NCBI RefSeq assembly: GCF_001039355.2 | Contig: NW_019775746.1 | Span: 1,155,947-1,219,946 of the forward strand | DNA: 64,000 nucleotides | Source of the DNA: Lingula anatina | Lineage: Eukaryota > Brachiopoda > Lingulata > Lingulida > Lingulidae | Reading direction: 5' to 3' | Shown: in pieces, positions 10,807 through 23,255 of the stretch | Position numbering within the stretch: position 1 is the stretch's first letter | How the letters are laid out: each line of letters starts with the position of its first letter | Translations under genes and position numbers: made by a program | The notes under the pieces: model-generated | The model's input: the letters and a program-made list of their open reading frames with translations, nothing else | What the model was told of the DNA's origin: nothing | Databases searched by the model: none

Positions 10807-10809
<3 letters not shown>

Positions 10810-11502
10810 ATGACAACCTGTTGAGATGATTGACACTATGCCTGGCCCTGCTGACACCAAATTAAGATGTCATCTTTCAACTGCGATGTTATCGTTGATA
10901 ATGACATCTTCTGTAAATGTTATCATAATGCAGATCTGCCAAACAACAAAAACTGTATGTTTAAAAAAATTTAAACAGCACTGATCGATAAACATTTGCC
11001 TAGTAGTTCACTGAATTTACTAGTAATCTTAAATAGATCAAGAAAGATTTATCTCATACTGCAGGGTATATTACCTCTTCAAACATCCCCTCTAGATTTT
11101 CTGTAACCTAAGTACTCCAGTTTGGAATAATAAAGTGTAACTTTTTTTGTATACAAAGACCAACTAGACTAAACTACATTCATCAAACCAATCATCTAAA
11201 CTTTATAAAATATGTATGTATGGCCATATGGTGCAGACTTGAGTTATAAAAGATGAAAAGCTAGGGAAAATGGAGATACACCAGAACAAATACCAATCCT
11301 TTTCTGTTAATTGATCAAACATATTAAGCTCTGTCAATCCAATGTAATATTTTTTCCACAGAATTGTAACAAATTAACATACAAAGAAAAAAAAAACATC
11401 TCTCGTTCTATGCAACAAATAAAATATAATCCCTGTATCCTCTCAGCTCTTTTTGTGCATAGACATGGATAGGTGCACCCACACACATTCACTTAGACCT
11501 TT

Positions 11503-11514
<12 letters not shown>

Positions 11515-11540
<26 letters not shown>
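11515..11540. repeat. (GA)n microsatellite
   Basis: Perfect dinucleotide tract of 13 units. Confidence 0.9.
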
Positions 11541-11543
<3 letters not shown>

Positions 11544-14500
11544 AAATCAAGATTCTTCAAAGTTAGCAAAACGTAACTTCACTCTAATCATATAAACATT
11601 TACACCAGTTTCAACTCTCCAGAAAATTTCTACTTTCAAAAGAACTCTAACCTGGCGAGTGCAGACAACCCGCATCATATATACAACAGCACTGCTTGCA
11701 CATGTAGCAATAACCAACTACAAACAACAGGCGGAGATCAGAGAAAAACTGCCATATGCCCCAAAGATTGGGTAAACTGAGGGAATTTCTAAATTGTGCT
11801 ACTGGCGGTCTCTAATGTCCTTGGTATCGGGATAAAAAAAAGTTACATTTCCCTCCCCTTTTTTTTTCGTCTTTCCTTTTTTCGCTTTTCATATTTCAGA
11901 GGATCTTATCACTGCAAACTAATGGGTGGTAATTTCCCCATCCTGTTCAATTTTATTAAAAAATGTGTTTGCTCTTTGTGAAAAACTAGTATAACACTTA
12001 TTCAACAATGTATCCATGAAGAAACATTTTTAAGCTGTATCCAATAACATGATGCATGTGTTTTTCCTGCTTCTAATCAAGCACTGTCAGAAATCCCCAC
12101 AAGGATGTTTTTTTTATTATATATTTCCCTATCCTGGGCCCGGGTAATCAATAAGTAATTATTGTGACTTGTGATCTGTTACAAAATATCATTAGCTATC
12201 ACTGCTTGCGTTCAGTTTACAGTGTATGTTCCGAAGTTAAACGAAGAGCAGACTTCATAACGAGTCATCCAGAAACATAACATCTGTAAGCCAGGTGGGT
12301 TATTCTGTACAAATAACATGCAAGGCTAAGAGCAGGAACAGAGAGTACTCTTAGTGAAGCAGAACACCTCCCCCCCCCCCACCCACCCTCCCCCATCCTC
12401 CCTCTTCAGTTTCCTTCACTGAAATTCATTTTATTTTTATACATTTGAAAATCTCTCATAAAATTCCAGGGTTGTGAACTTCACGCATTAACCCATTATT
12501 CTATTCATCATATATTTTTTTATCAAGTGTCACTCTTTTGATCATAAAATTGGAGTATAGTTATCAACCTTGAAATTCAGCCATATAAAGGAGGTTATTT
12601 TTAAAAATTAAATTAATAAAAGAAATGAATAAATGAATAAAAAGTTTTTCTTATGAATGTTATTGGAGAGAAAATATCACATCAAGAATATCAATCCAAT
12701 CCTAATACCACATGCTTCAGTTACCTCAGTATTCAACTTTACCGAGGAGAAAGTTATTGTAAATTTGTAGTAAATGTGAACAGTAAGCACTGATGTGAAA
12801 GAATTTTTTTACACATGCCCTCTCCCCTCCTCCCAACACATGCATGCACGCACACGTACACATGCCCACAAACACACACATGCACACACACAAAAAATAT
12901 TTAGGATTGGTTCATGTACAGTTAAACCTTATAAAGCTTCCTGGTTAGACCACATCATGACAGAGGGAATGTACTCAGTCACCATCAGCCTTTGGTTCCT
13001 GTCAGTAATCAAACACAACATGGGCCTAATTCAATGAAATCCGCTCTTAATTTGCCAAACAGGTTACATAAAACACTGAGTTACATAAAACACAACTTCC
13101 CCTTACAATGACAGGTTTCCACTCACCAGCGAGCTCTAATCCTGAAAGTTTCAGATGAATTCTCAGTTACTTTGAAATCTAAATATGGTAGTGTGTAAAC
13201 AAACTTATGAATGAGTAACTGGGTATTCTGAAACTAATCAGTACCCTTTCATACACTGACCCAATTTTAAAAGATTATCTCTCATTTATTATTTATTTTC
13301 TTTTTTTGACAGGACAACTACCTTTGATAACAAAATTCCTGAATCACTTTACTTCCCTAACGGCCATCTTTAATACTAAAACAGCTTCAGCTTAAGCGAA
13401 TGTGAATGCATACAAGTCCTAAAAACTAACAAAAAAGTTTGAAAACTGTAATTTCTTGTCAACACTCAGTATGTTGCAAATTATCTCCCTCATTATTATC
13501 AAATAACTCAAACAGAAAACATCCTGCAAAAAATCTAAAACGACGGAAAACGTGTTGCTAAAGCACAGTCGAGACTTCCCCAATTTGCGTACTACGTGAA
13601 GTTACACAGGTCTGCATGTACACTCACCTTGTACTACACACAACATCAAAACCTCACATCATGTAAAATTCACAATTACGAACATCGACCCCAAAATTTA
13701 CTACGTATATCATGGTACTCTTGGCAAACTTACATGCCTATGTCCTGTATTACACTAGAAATGAATAGAGTACGACACCTAATACAACCTGATTACCTTT
13801 TCCAAATACTTTTTTTATGCCACAACTATGTGGGAACATGTGTACTGCAAGTGTCATGCCAGCAGAGGCCTCCTTACATCTGGTGATGAACACAAATGAA
13901 AAACAGGAAACTTTGAGATTGAGATCGTTCAGCAAGGTTTTATGATATAAATGTAGTAAAAAAAAGTCTTGCTAATTACTTTAGCTGTCAATCAATGCAA
14001 ATCACCAGTTTAACACTGAAAAAGCTGTCATCAAAATTATACTTTGTAAGTCCATTTATCTCAAATTTGTGTCTTAAACTTCAAATCATTATTTGAATGA
14101 TATGGTATCCCTTAAGAAAATAATTTTGAGCGAAGAAGAGAAATCAAGTAAAGAACAACCGTTACCTACATTACCTTATACTGTGACTAAAGCTGACACT
14201 CTCCTTCTGCTTTTAAGCAAAAATGCCCCAATGTTCATAATTATGATGTTCATATTCCCAGTCCACACAAGAGCATAATACATTTACAACCCATGAGTCT
14301 TACGCCAAGCCGTGCTGAACTTTAGCTGGCGGTGGAAACAATGAACTAATTGCTCAGTGGGCAGTTCTGGTACTGAGGCATCTATCATTAAGTGGTCAGT
14401 CTGTGAATGCCCATTGATCATCTTCCAATGGTCAGACACAATAGCACAGGTTGGTCAGTTAGCTACAGTTGGCCTCCAGCTACTTATTCTCAATGGTCAA

Positions 14501-14879
14501 CAATTCAGTGACCACATAGCAGTTTAACTGTCACTGTCTTTCATTTACAAGGTATTTTGGATAAGAGAGACAATAGTTAAAGTTACCAGGTACAGTGTGC
14601 TCCTAAAAAGTAGACAATTTTCCTATAGAAAGAATCAAGTGTAGCTACCACCCCTGATCACTCTTAACAATACTGCTAACCTGTAATTACAGCGATTACT
14701 GAATCCAAAAGGTAAGCTGGTCACGAGCGAGGTAACTTCGGACACCAATATTTAACTTGATATCTGGACATTTTGTTGACCTCCTCTACTTGTTTACTGG
14801 ACAGAAACAGTAAGACTTTAACAACAATATGTCACCACTCTCTTACAGCTATCTTTACCAATTACACATAGAATATTAT

Positions 14880-15224
14880 TTAAAGGGATAATAACTCTTC
14901 GTATGATATCTATATTTCACAATAAAAACATTGTGAACAACTCATAGAAATATAATATATTTTGTTGTACAAGAAAAATGGCAGTTATAGCTATTATTCT
15001 GATATCTTAGCTTGTCTTCAGAGCACGTGACCTCCATTGATGGCTATACTCTGTTATAATCTCTTAAGAGATTTTAACAAAAAACCAAACTTTTTAGAAA
15101 AAAACCAGGGACCAACTTTGAATGTAAAAATGGATTCATTAACCATTGGTAAGTATGGGAAAATTGTTGTTTACTCCAGGAAAATTCATTTTTTGGCCAA
15201 AACGAAGAGTTATTATCCCTTTAA
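14880..15224. mobile_element. MITE with TTAA-flanked 23-bp perfect inverted termini, copy 2
   Basis: Left end TTAAAGGGATAATAACTCTT; the right end is its exact complement over 23 bp, ending ATTATCCCTTTAA. 345 bp with no real coding frame. It aligns end to end with the copy at 6299-6612. The perfect termini make this the younger or better preserved copy. TTAA at both edges fits a TTAA target. The only G|GTAAGT on the + strand that I saw in the window (about 15149) lies inside it. Confidence 0.85.
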
Positions 15225-16214
15225 GCATAGAAAGGCAAAATGATAATTGAGAAAAATATATTTAGGAAGACAATGTGTAATTATCTTAATCACCCATTTT
15301 TCAAAATAAAGTATTTTTCGAAAAATTTTGTTCACCATGTAAAAGACTGACAATGGCAATTTAACTCACCCATATTTTTCATTTGCTTTGACTGCTCATT
15401 CCAATACAGTAAATTCCAGACAAACGCTGTACGCATTCTACTTTGGCAGAGGAAATGGAATGTAAAATACTGGAATAATTTTTTTGGTTATACTTATGAC
15501 TGATAAAATTCACATATTTGTTTTGGATACAAAAAATATCATGAAATCATCCCAAAGTGACTTTCATTAACTACATATCAAAATAAAATAGGAAGAAAAC
15601 CACATCTAGGTATCAATTTTCTTCAGCTCATGCACTCTTTTTTCTCCATTGTCTGATGGTCTTTTTGCATGAATTGTTGAGTGTGTAACAAAAGAAAAGA
15701 CCAATTTATCCATCAATTTATCTTTTATGCTTTCATCACTTCTGCCATTTTGTAATTTCCAATGCTATTTTCATTATCTTAATGGATTTACTTTCGTGTC
15801 TACAAAATGATAAATAACCTAATTCCACCGACAAAAATACTGTTAAACTGAATCACAAAAAACTTAATTTCGAGTGTCAAATTTGTCTAGGTTGTCATGC
15901 TTGCAATGGTCTGTAGGCACTAACACGTTTATTGTTAGAAAACCTCATTAGGACTTAAGCATTACATCAACAACAAGTCCATTAAGCCTGAAGCCTCGAT
16001 TACCTTGGAGAGAAGATTGCAGATGATTATTCTCCAACTAAGTATATTTGGTAACATCCTCATTGGATACCGTTTCAATGCTTGCCACTGGCTATCGGGG
16101 GAGTACTATCACCGCAATTATGACAAAAAATATCTTGTAGCTTTCCAGTCAAGGGGCAGGTGCTTCTTTCTAGACAACAGAGAGACAAGGGAGTGCAATC
16201 CAGCTCCTTCTTTT
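15225..16214. other. No gene detected
   Basis: AT-rich, with stops in all frames. An 81-codon open frame at 16005-16250 (from a non-ATG codon) runs into the fold-back element and shows no domain. Nothing else stands out. Confidence 0.5.
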
Positions 16215-16484
16215 GGGACATTCAGAATAGATGATCCAAGTACTAACTGATTCGCCGACTAAATATGGCCAACCCCACCCCACTTCAAAAGCAATGCCAC
16301 TAACTCCATGATGGTCTCCTCACACACAATTTACGGATTAAATCTTGGCTAGACCCCTGCAGTGATGGCCCCTGTGGGGGCAGGGAGACCGCCATGGAAT
16401 TAGCGGCATCCCTTTTGAAGTGGGGTCGGCCATATTTATTCGGTGGATCAGATAGTACTCGGATCAGCTATTCTGAATGGCCCC
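16215..16484. mobile_element. Fold-back MITE, GGGCATTCAGAATA family, copy 1
   Basis: Two imperfect arms of roughly 100 bp. The left arm reads CATTCAGAATAGATGATCCA and later TAAATATGGCC and CCCCACTTCAAAAG. The right arm carries their complements (CTTTTGAAGTGGGG, GGCCATATTTATTCGGTGGA, TATTCTGAATGGCCCC). The short loop includes a second small palindrome (GGCCCCTGTGGGGGC). It shares its outer arm and the CATATTTGATC/GGATCAACTATGG motif with the element at 38216-38388. Limits are good to a few bases. Confidence 0.75.
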
Positions 16485-16502
16485 TTTATCTAGAATTTCA
16501 AC

Positions 16503-16757
16503 TAAGGCCAAATTCCCATAGACACTATTAGTCTACGTGGATCCACTTGACTCTGTGGCGACTCTTGCTTATTGCAATCAGTGTAACTTATTTAAATGCC
16601 TCCTCCTGCCTTTATGTATAATACAGAAAAGTTGGTGAGTATTTGAGTATGTTGGAAACAAGAAGAGGCATGCCAATCAGTAAACCTGCATTTCGTATGT
16701 CCCCAGAGATTTGGGTTGATCTACGTATGTAGACTGATATTGCCTATGGGGTCTAAA
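16503..16757. mobile_element. MITE, TTAGACCCCATTCCCA family, copy 2
   Basis: The left terminus CTAAGGCCAAATTCCCATAG is complementary to the right terminus CCTATGGGGTCTAAAA. The sub-terminal TAGTCTACGTGGAT pairs with GATCTACGTATGTAGACT. The centre is longer and less symmetrical than in other copies. No coding capacity. Confidence 0.65.
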
Positions 16758-17261
16758 ACATTTTGTACTAAAACGGTGGTGAACGCAGCCTTATATGATC
16801 CCCCATTATACCATACTGTAATAGCATCACTGGATTCAATTAAAAAGCCTGCTACCAGCTATAGTCCTAAGGATCTTAGATAACCTTTTGCGTGTTCATT
16901 ATCTTTGATACAAAAGAAAATTAATCCAATGGTTTAGTTTTGCTGGAAGTCGGCCATAAAATGCATCAATAGCCCTGATTCACTGGGATGAAAATAAACT
17001 GACAACACACATCATAAGTGGAGACAATGTAATAGCAATTGATAAATGGTAGTAGAAATAATAAATGGTATAAAGTTTGCACCTGAAAATCTTTCAAAGG
17101 AAAACGACGGAAAGTAAAGAGGATGAGAGGAAGTGTTAAAACTCCATTGGGACTGTTATCCTTTTCTCTTAAACCCACAGGTCTTTATACATACTGTATG
17201 AGTCAAATTGTAAGTGAGAGGGTAAGCTACAATGTACATATTCTTTATTTAGAGCACTACC

Positions 17262-17591
17262 AGTACTCAGGCCTACCCAACTACCAGACTCAGCACCAAA
17301 TGATCCAGAATTCACCGGTAGATCAGACCACACCACCCGTTTTCAAGGTGTGTGTCAGATCGCATTACACAGTATCATACCCTGAAGAAATTTTGAGTGG
17401 TGATGCAATGCTTTTCAACCCCGCTGAGAATCGTCACTATCACATCGCGTACTAGGCAAGAGCGGTGTCGCGTCTGATACTGTGTAATGCGATCTGACAC
17501 ACACCTTGAAAACGGGTAGTGTGGTCTGATCTACCAGTGAATTCAGGAACATTCGGTGCCGAGTCTGGTAGTTGGGTAGGCCTGAGTACTC
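17262..17591. mobile_element. Fold-back element with ~117-bp near-perfect inverted arms
   Basis: Arms 17262-17377 and 17475-17591 are inverted copies (AGTACTCAGGCCTACCCAAC... against ...GGGTAGGCCTGAGTACT) with only a few mismatches, separated by a 97-bp spacer. Both arms are open in one frame and would encode the same peptide on opposite strands (GLPNYQT...VFKVCVRSHYTVS), but this simply follows from the symmetry. No transposase. No clear target duplication. Confidence 0.85.
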
Positions 17592-18931
17592 AATCATCCT
17601 TAGGTTCTCTTTATCATAGCTTCTCCAGTAACAAGTTTTTCAAACAAACAGACAAACAAACGGGATTCCTTTTTGTGACTGAGGAAACCTCCCATGACTC
17701 GCTACAATACACCATCTAAACTTCATTTCTAATAAATCTTTAAAACCTCTTTGACATAAACATACTGTATTTCATTCACAAAACCTTCCAAACTGAAGCC
17801 TCCTTGCCTTAGCGTGACCGTCACTGCGCCTGGTGCTACCGAGCCATGTCTTCCATAGCCTTCCCTCATTACATTCAATTAACTCAGACATTGAGTAATT
17901 CTTTGGGGAGAAGCAAAAAGCAGATTATACCTCAAGAAAAACAAAACTTCTCCACTGAGCATTCAAACACGGAGTAATGTCATCTGGCTAGCTCCCAAGG
18001 TCAAGGTCAACTGGTTTCTGGATTTGGTGATCATAATGTTGGCTCGGAATTTGGCTGGTTGCACAACTAGAGAGCATGTGCTGCACCTTCGAATAATTGA
18101 TCATTAGCATAGTGCAAAAGCTGGCATGGAGGGAACACATTCCAACCAAATGCAGTTCTTTTAGATCCTTTTACTATCAGTAAAAAAAAAAAATCAATAT
18201 CTCAATTTATTATATGATAAACCAACCAAGGTCTTGTCAGTTATTTAGTGATATCTTTAAATAGTCCGACTATCTAGCCAGTCAGTCAGTCAGTTAGCTG
18301 GCCAGTCAGTCCAATCACTTAGTCCAAAAGTCAGCAAGTCCATAATAAAGAACAAATGCCATTTGTTAAAATCAAGAAATATTTACCTATTATCTACGGC
18401 CTCTATTCCAGAATTATACTTACATCTCCAAGCAAACTTATTTTCCAGTAACCAATTGAAATTTGCCACAACGCACCCTTCCACACTTTACCTAAATGTA
18501 AACTTGGATGTAAACTCGAAGCAAAATAAGCCATAACTGTATTAAGTCTTTGACCTAATGTTTTGCTGAGGGCATGTATTGAACTTAACGGCCAGACTGA
18601 TAACAAATAGCCTAAATAACCGACAATATAATCAACTTTATATGCCAAGGTCTGTTTACAGTTCTCATTTTGGATTCCCTTCTTGGGGAGTGTCCAGCAC
18701 AACCCAGATTACAGCTGGGGGGAAAAATAGGAGAGTCAAATCAATAAAATATATTGCCAAGTTAAAGCTGCTCAATTTGAATTAAAAAGGCAGGTCTGTG
18801 GCACGGAGATAAACACGGCTAATTATTCCAGTGGGGGTGGTTGCCTCCATTTTAGCGAGAATCGAGTGAACATTCAGTGGGTGCAAGGTTACACTACTGG
18901 CAGGCAATGCGTGTAACATATATCCAGAAAC
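17592..18931. other. No gene detected
   Basis: Contains a degenerate (CAGT)n patch at 18280-18335 and short A runs. A - strand ATACTTAC donor-like word near 18415 lacks a matching acceptor. No coding frame of note. Confidence 0.5.
18280..18335. repeat. Degenerate (CAGT)n tract
   Basis: Repeats of GTCAGTCAGTCAGTTAGCTGGCC type. The same repeat class is larger at 38905-39064. Confidence 0.7.
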
Positions 18932-19089
18932 TCTGGGCTCTGTAACTCGAAAGCATCGTGAATTGCGAATCACCTTTTAAATCGGGGCAATTAGGGCCTA
19001 TATGGGGCAAGTAAATCCTGGGTTATGGAATAGAGATGCTTGCCCTCGGTCGCAATTTGCGATGCTTTTGAGTTACGGGGCCCTGGTCT
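18932..19089. mobile_element. MITE with GGGCYCYGTAACTCRAAAGCATCG termini
   Basis: The left end TCTGGGCTCTGTAACTCGAA and continuation AGCATCGTGAATTGCGA are mirrored at the right by TCGCAATTTGCGATGCTTTT and GAGTTACGGGGCCCTGG. About 158 bp with arms of about 40 bp. No coding capacity. Single copy of this family in the window. Confidence 0.7.
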
Positions 19090-22000
19090 CTCATCACTCA
19101 TCCTTACTCTTGTAGCTTTTCTTCATTCAGTTATGATCAGATATTGTTCTTTATACCCATCTTTAGAGATTGATAGATTTTTAATTATTAACCAGGTTAC
19201 CTGTGTGAGAGAAATAACTAATGATGTTTTGCACCGAACACAGCCCTATACAACATCAGCTGGTGAATTACTTCACACACCCTTAATTATACGAACTTCA
19301 AGGAATAATTACGAAATATAAGATAACTTAAACATTAACCTTGACCTTAACCTCTAACACTGAATAGCAGATATGTCATTACCATATACACACACACGCA
19401 CAGGCGGATAAATCTATTTTCTTACCTTCACTCTCAAGCAGGTGTCCACACAGCAATAAATTCTCTTTCATGTATATAAATATGAAAACCAATAACTTAA
19501 ATTTGAATATGGAATGAATGAACTTATAAAGTGCAAATATGTACTTGAATACAATCAGAATGGTCATTTGGGTTTTAGTACCGTGGTTACCAAATATACC
19601 ACAAGGTCTTAGTCGTTGTATTAATGCACTTGTACCAAAATTAATAAATAAAATGAAAAAAAAAAAAAAATCAACTAATTAATTACAACCATTGATGTAA
19701 TGTAGACTATATTTCAGATTTAGTTGGTAACTTAGGTCTCGTATGAACTGGCATCAGAAACACAATACCAACACAAAACCCAATTAATAAACCTCAGATG
19801 TCTTCTTTATTTTAGTTTAATTTCCTTGATGATCACTTATTTCACTCTGAGAATCTTGTTCTCATTAAGAACCTTTCAAGACGGCTATCAAAACATAAAT
19901 TAAGGTATTGGAAATATTCTGATATACATCATCATATAAGTCAAGTTTGACGGCTAGCTCTCATAAAAATGTAAATTTATATTAAAATTAAGTGCAAACC
20001 CAGACACACAAGGCTGTAATTTCTAGAGTGCAGAAGGTGATGCTAAATACGGGTAATATTATATTTTCTGGTAGATAATTATATATACATTTTTATATCC
20101 TTCACAGATTATCTCATGAAACTGTATAAACACAGATAATGATAAATAGGGAGAAAAAAAATCTGTCCCTCGATCATCCTTTAATGAAAAAACACCTGAA
20201 TAACTTTAAACAAATCCAAATAAGTTTCAAATATTCGTTCTTACACGAGAGGGAGAAATCCTTCAAATGGTTAAAAATCTATGAATCCCTGACATCTGGA
20301 TCTCCTGCAGAGCAGACCCTACCAGGGGACCTCGAAGGAACACAACTGTAGAACATGCGACTTACAGCAAAAATTGACAGATTTTGCATCTGGCAGAGAA
20401 AATGAAAACAAATGTAGGCTGAAACTAATCAACTGAAGGATTTTTTGTGTCAAAAGTAAAGACTGGTTTAGGAAATGTCCACTTTGGTCAGTTTTAACTA
20501 ATTTTCAGATAAATCACGTGTACTGTGGTAATTTGTCAGCAAGTGAAAGAACAAGCCCAGAACTAGACTTTCTTTTTCATCAATTGCACAATATCACCGA
20601 CCACGAAAAAAAAAAAAAAATACCTCGCTGAAACAAAGCCCTATCATGACTCTCAGCTAGCTAGGCCAGTTTTACACAGGGTGTGACTAGAATCAGTTCA
20701 GAACTGAATTAAAGAAATCATATAATGGATGCTCTGTTGATCATAACCTAACCCCCTAGTGTGAACTCGGCTTTAAATAGGAATCCCATGATAGCATGCA
20801 TCTTCTCCAGGCAACAACTCGTTTTTAGCACCGTATCCATCTCTGATCTCAATTCTGTAAACGCTTCTGGGATGTAATTACTACTGGACAAAAATAAAAC
20901 ATCTCGACAGAAGGAAATGAGAAGATTTCACTTCTCTCTGATCATTTGCTGCCAAATTGTCCAAACACGAGCAGCTGCTTATTTCTTTTTCTAAACCCAG
21001 ACTTTAGAACCAGGCAAGTTATGAAAAGTTTATGCATGTGTCAATTTCATGGCACTGCAGATTACAAGGTTCATGCTTTGAGGGGTGGTTTCTTGTTTTT
21101 TTTTTTCAGGCGCTCTTTGCTCCTTCATTTCACACCCTTTATTCAAATCTGAAACCAAATATTTTAAAGATTTAAGAGAAAAACAGCTCCTGGCTAAAAA
21201 GTTAGAATTCTCAAAAATAAACACTCACTCCCAAGCTACTCCATAATTTACGCTACAGCAGGGGCTAAATACACCCAGCTTACCAAATAAAAATGGAAAC
21301 ACCTGAATAATTGTAATACCAAGACTATGAAAAATGTATCATCTCTTAAAACTTTTCCCCACCCTCCTCAACTAGATCATAAAGAAATAAATTAAATATG
21401 GGAGGAGCTCCTGATAAAAGATCTCCATGTTCTTCTTTTCACTGATCTTAAAGCATCAGTTATTTTTTTGTTTTATTACAGGACTATTTTTTTCGTCTTC
21501 TCTCTTTAGTCAAAACCTCTTCTTACAGTGTAAGAAATCTTTCACTTTTACTGTAAACCCAACTCATCATATCCATCTAGACTAACATGCAAGAATCTCT
21601 CGCTAATCTCCTGGAAGGATAACAATACATTTTACTTCCACAAGAAAAGAAGAAAAATTTCACCTTTTATCCTAGCTGCAGAGATCTTCCCAGATTTCTT
21701 TCTTCTTGACAATATTCCTTCAAAAATGAACTCCAAGCTGAGCTTATATACATGTATCTACAAGCGTTCTTCCATCCATTCTGGAACCTGTGCACACAAC
21801 CTGGTCCTTATTTCTTTCTGCAGTCTAAAAATTCTCCAGAGTCCTCTCACGTACACAGAGCATATTATATAAAATATAAAAATATCTGATGTCTGTGATC
21901 TCCCTCACTTGATTAAGATCAGGAAGAGGAGAAATACAATACTACACAGTATGAAGAGCTCACGTCTTTGGGCACACGCAAAATTCAACTCTTTCAACAG

Positions 22001-22203
22001 TACAGAAAATAGAAGCAACTGATTAAGTTCCCTGAACGTGAACTCCTCTTCTCTGAAGACCCCTGACCAAAGATATCAACAGTTCAGGAAACTTCTTGGT
22101 GGGCGCTGTGTCTGTATTAACAGCCGATATACTGCATGTGCAGAGACTAGCGAACATCAGCTTCTAGCCCCAACACCCCGTTGTTATCTGTTGAGTAACA
22201 ACC
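19090..22203. other. No gene confirmed; one possible - strand exon end
   Basis: Mostly AT-rich with A runs near 19655 and 20606. On the - strand, GAGAGTGAAG|GTAAGAAA at about 19423 is a strong donor, and the 37 nt before it are open in two frames, but the acceptor is poor. The 20663-20775 stretch has weak inverted ends (GCCAGTTTTACACAGGG against CCCTAGTGTGAACTCGGC), perhaps an old MITE. Confidence 0.45.
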
Positions 22204-22620
22204 TCTCCTGCAGCGTTTGTTTAGGACTGAGGCTCTGAATGCTAAAATACAGAAGTCATTAAGCCTATTTGCCTTGATAAAGCCATCGTCATGTTCAGTA
22301 TTTAGTTTAAGTGAGGCGTCAGGTGATAAAACACAAAGTTAATCCTGTGACCTATGGCTCATAATGCGATAACATCTCCTGCAGCGTGTGTTTAGTATCG
22401 GGGCTGTAGAAGATAAAATACAAGTCACGAGATGTTCAAAACTGTACTGTTTTAAGACTGAACATGATAAACTGTATCCAGGATGAAGACTGAGGTCTCC
22501 ATGGGGGTGGTGTTGTACAGAAGTCACAGAGGGTAAAATACATGTGTCCTGGTAAGTTCAGCAGCCTGACCTGAATTGGGGTTACAAATGGTAAAAAACA
22601 CACTGTGAAAGGACAAATCT
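22204..22620. repeat. Degenerate tandem repeat with GRTAAAATACA core
   Basis: Five diverged units carry the core GCTAAAATAC, GATAAAACAC, GATAAAATAC, GGTAAAATAC and GGTAAAAAAC at 22241, 22325, 22412, 22532 and 22591. Two units also share CTCCTGCAGCGTNTGTTTAG. Spacing is uneven (about 84, 87, 120, 59 bp), so this is an old, eroded minisatellite. Confidence 0.5.
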
Positions 22621-23255
22621 TCAATATTTCTGGTTAAGGCACTACTATGCTTTGTGTGTAAATTAAAAAAGAAAAAAAAAACTGAGATCAAAAACTTTTC
22701 ACTGAGTTTCCTAAACTGGTGGATCATTATTTATATACTCGACTGGAGGGGAAGGGGGCAGATAAGCTAGTCCCTCAAACTACTGATTAACACAAATCAA
22801 TGAAAGAACAGGTATTAGGTAAAAGTAGATATTTTTATAGAGCTGTCTTTTTATTGCTATAGTGACTACTAGTACCTCTGTGATCTGTTTGTCTTTATCT
22901 ACTGAGGTCATAAAACACTTGATAAAGCAGGCTCTTTTCTTATCTCATATTATACCAAGTCCAACCTCTTAATTCACAACTGGCACTTATTTCAGATGGA
23001 ATTTCCCAATATAACATACATGTGGGAGAACTGATATCCAAGGGTGCTTTTTTTTCCAGTGTAAAATGAGTCTTCCCAGTGTTGGTTTCCTGGTAATTAA
23101 GTGTTAGATGCCAAACAAAATTCGTGGAGATTTCCTCAGTGGACTTCTGTCTTTACTTTCAAGCTCTACACCGTGTGGCAGGTGCGTTTCCACCAAAAAC
23201 TGACTCTTATAGTTGAGACCATCTTTTGATCTCAAATATGCATTTGATCCCCCCC
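22621..23255. other. No gene detected
   Basis: AT-rich flank to the left of the first block duplication. No coding frame and no inverted-repeat element seen. Confidence 0.5.

Larger units (their letters stand above)
9218..14879. other. No gene detected; AT-rich with simple tracts
   Basis: No convincing coding frame. It holds a C14/A64 homopolymer pair at 10727-10806, (GA)n at 11515-11540, a C-rich tract near 12367-12400 and a CA-rich tract at 12838-12896. On the - strand, donor-like words CTCGCTG|GTGAGTGG (near 13130) and GTACAAG|GTGAGTGT (near 13628) occur without convincing acceptors, so I did not build exons. A + strand acceptor-like site, TTTTTTTGACAG at about 13300-13312, opens only short frames. 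Confidence 0.5.

Noticed and set aside
10495-10824. 109-codon ORF ending in poly-Lys
   Set aside because: Its C-terminal part is the A64 homopolymer; the rest has no domain or codon signal.
13596-13886. 96-codon ORF and a - strand donor-like site at about 13628
   Set aside because: No acceptor of quality gives an exon of sensible length, and the frame lacks protein-like features.
17123-17597. Two ORFs on opposite strands encoding similar peptides
   Set aside because: They arise because the fold-back arms are mirror images; no transposase or other domain is present.
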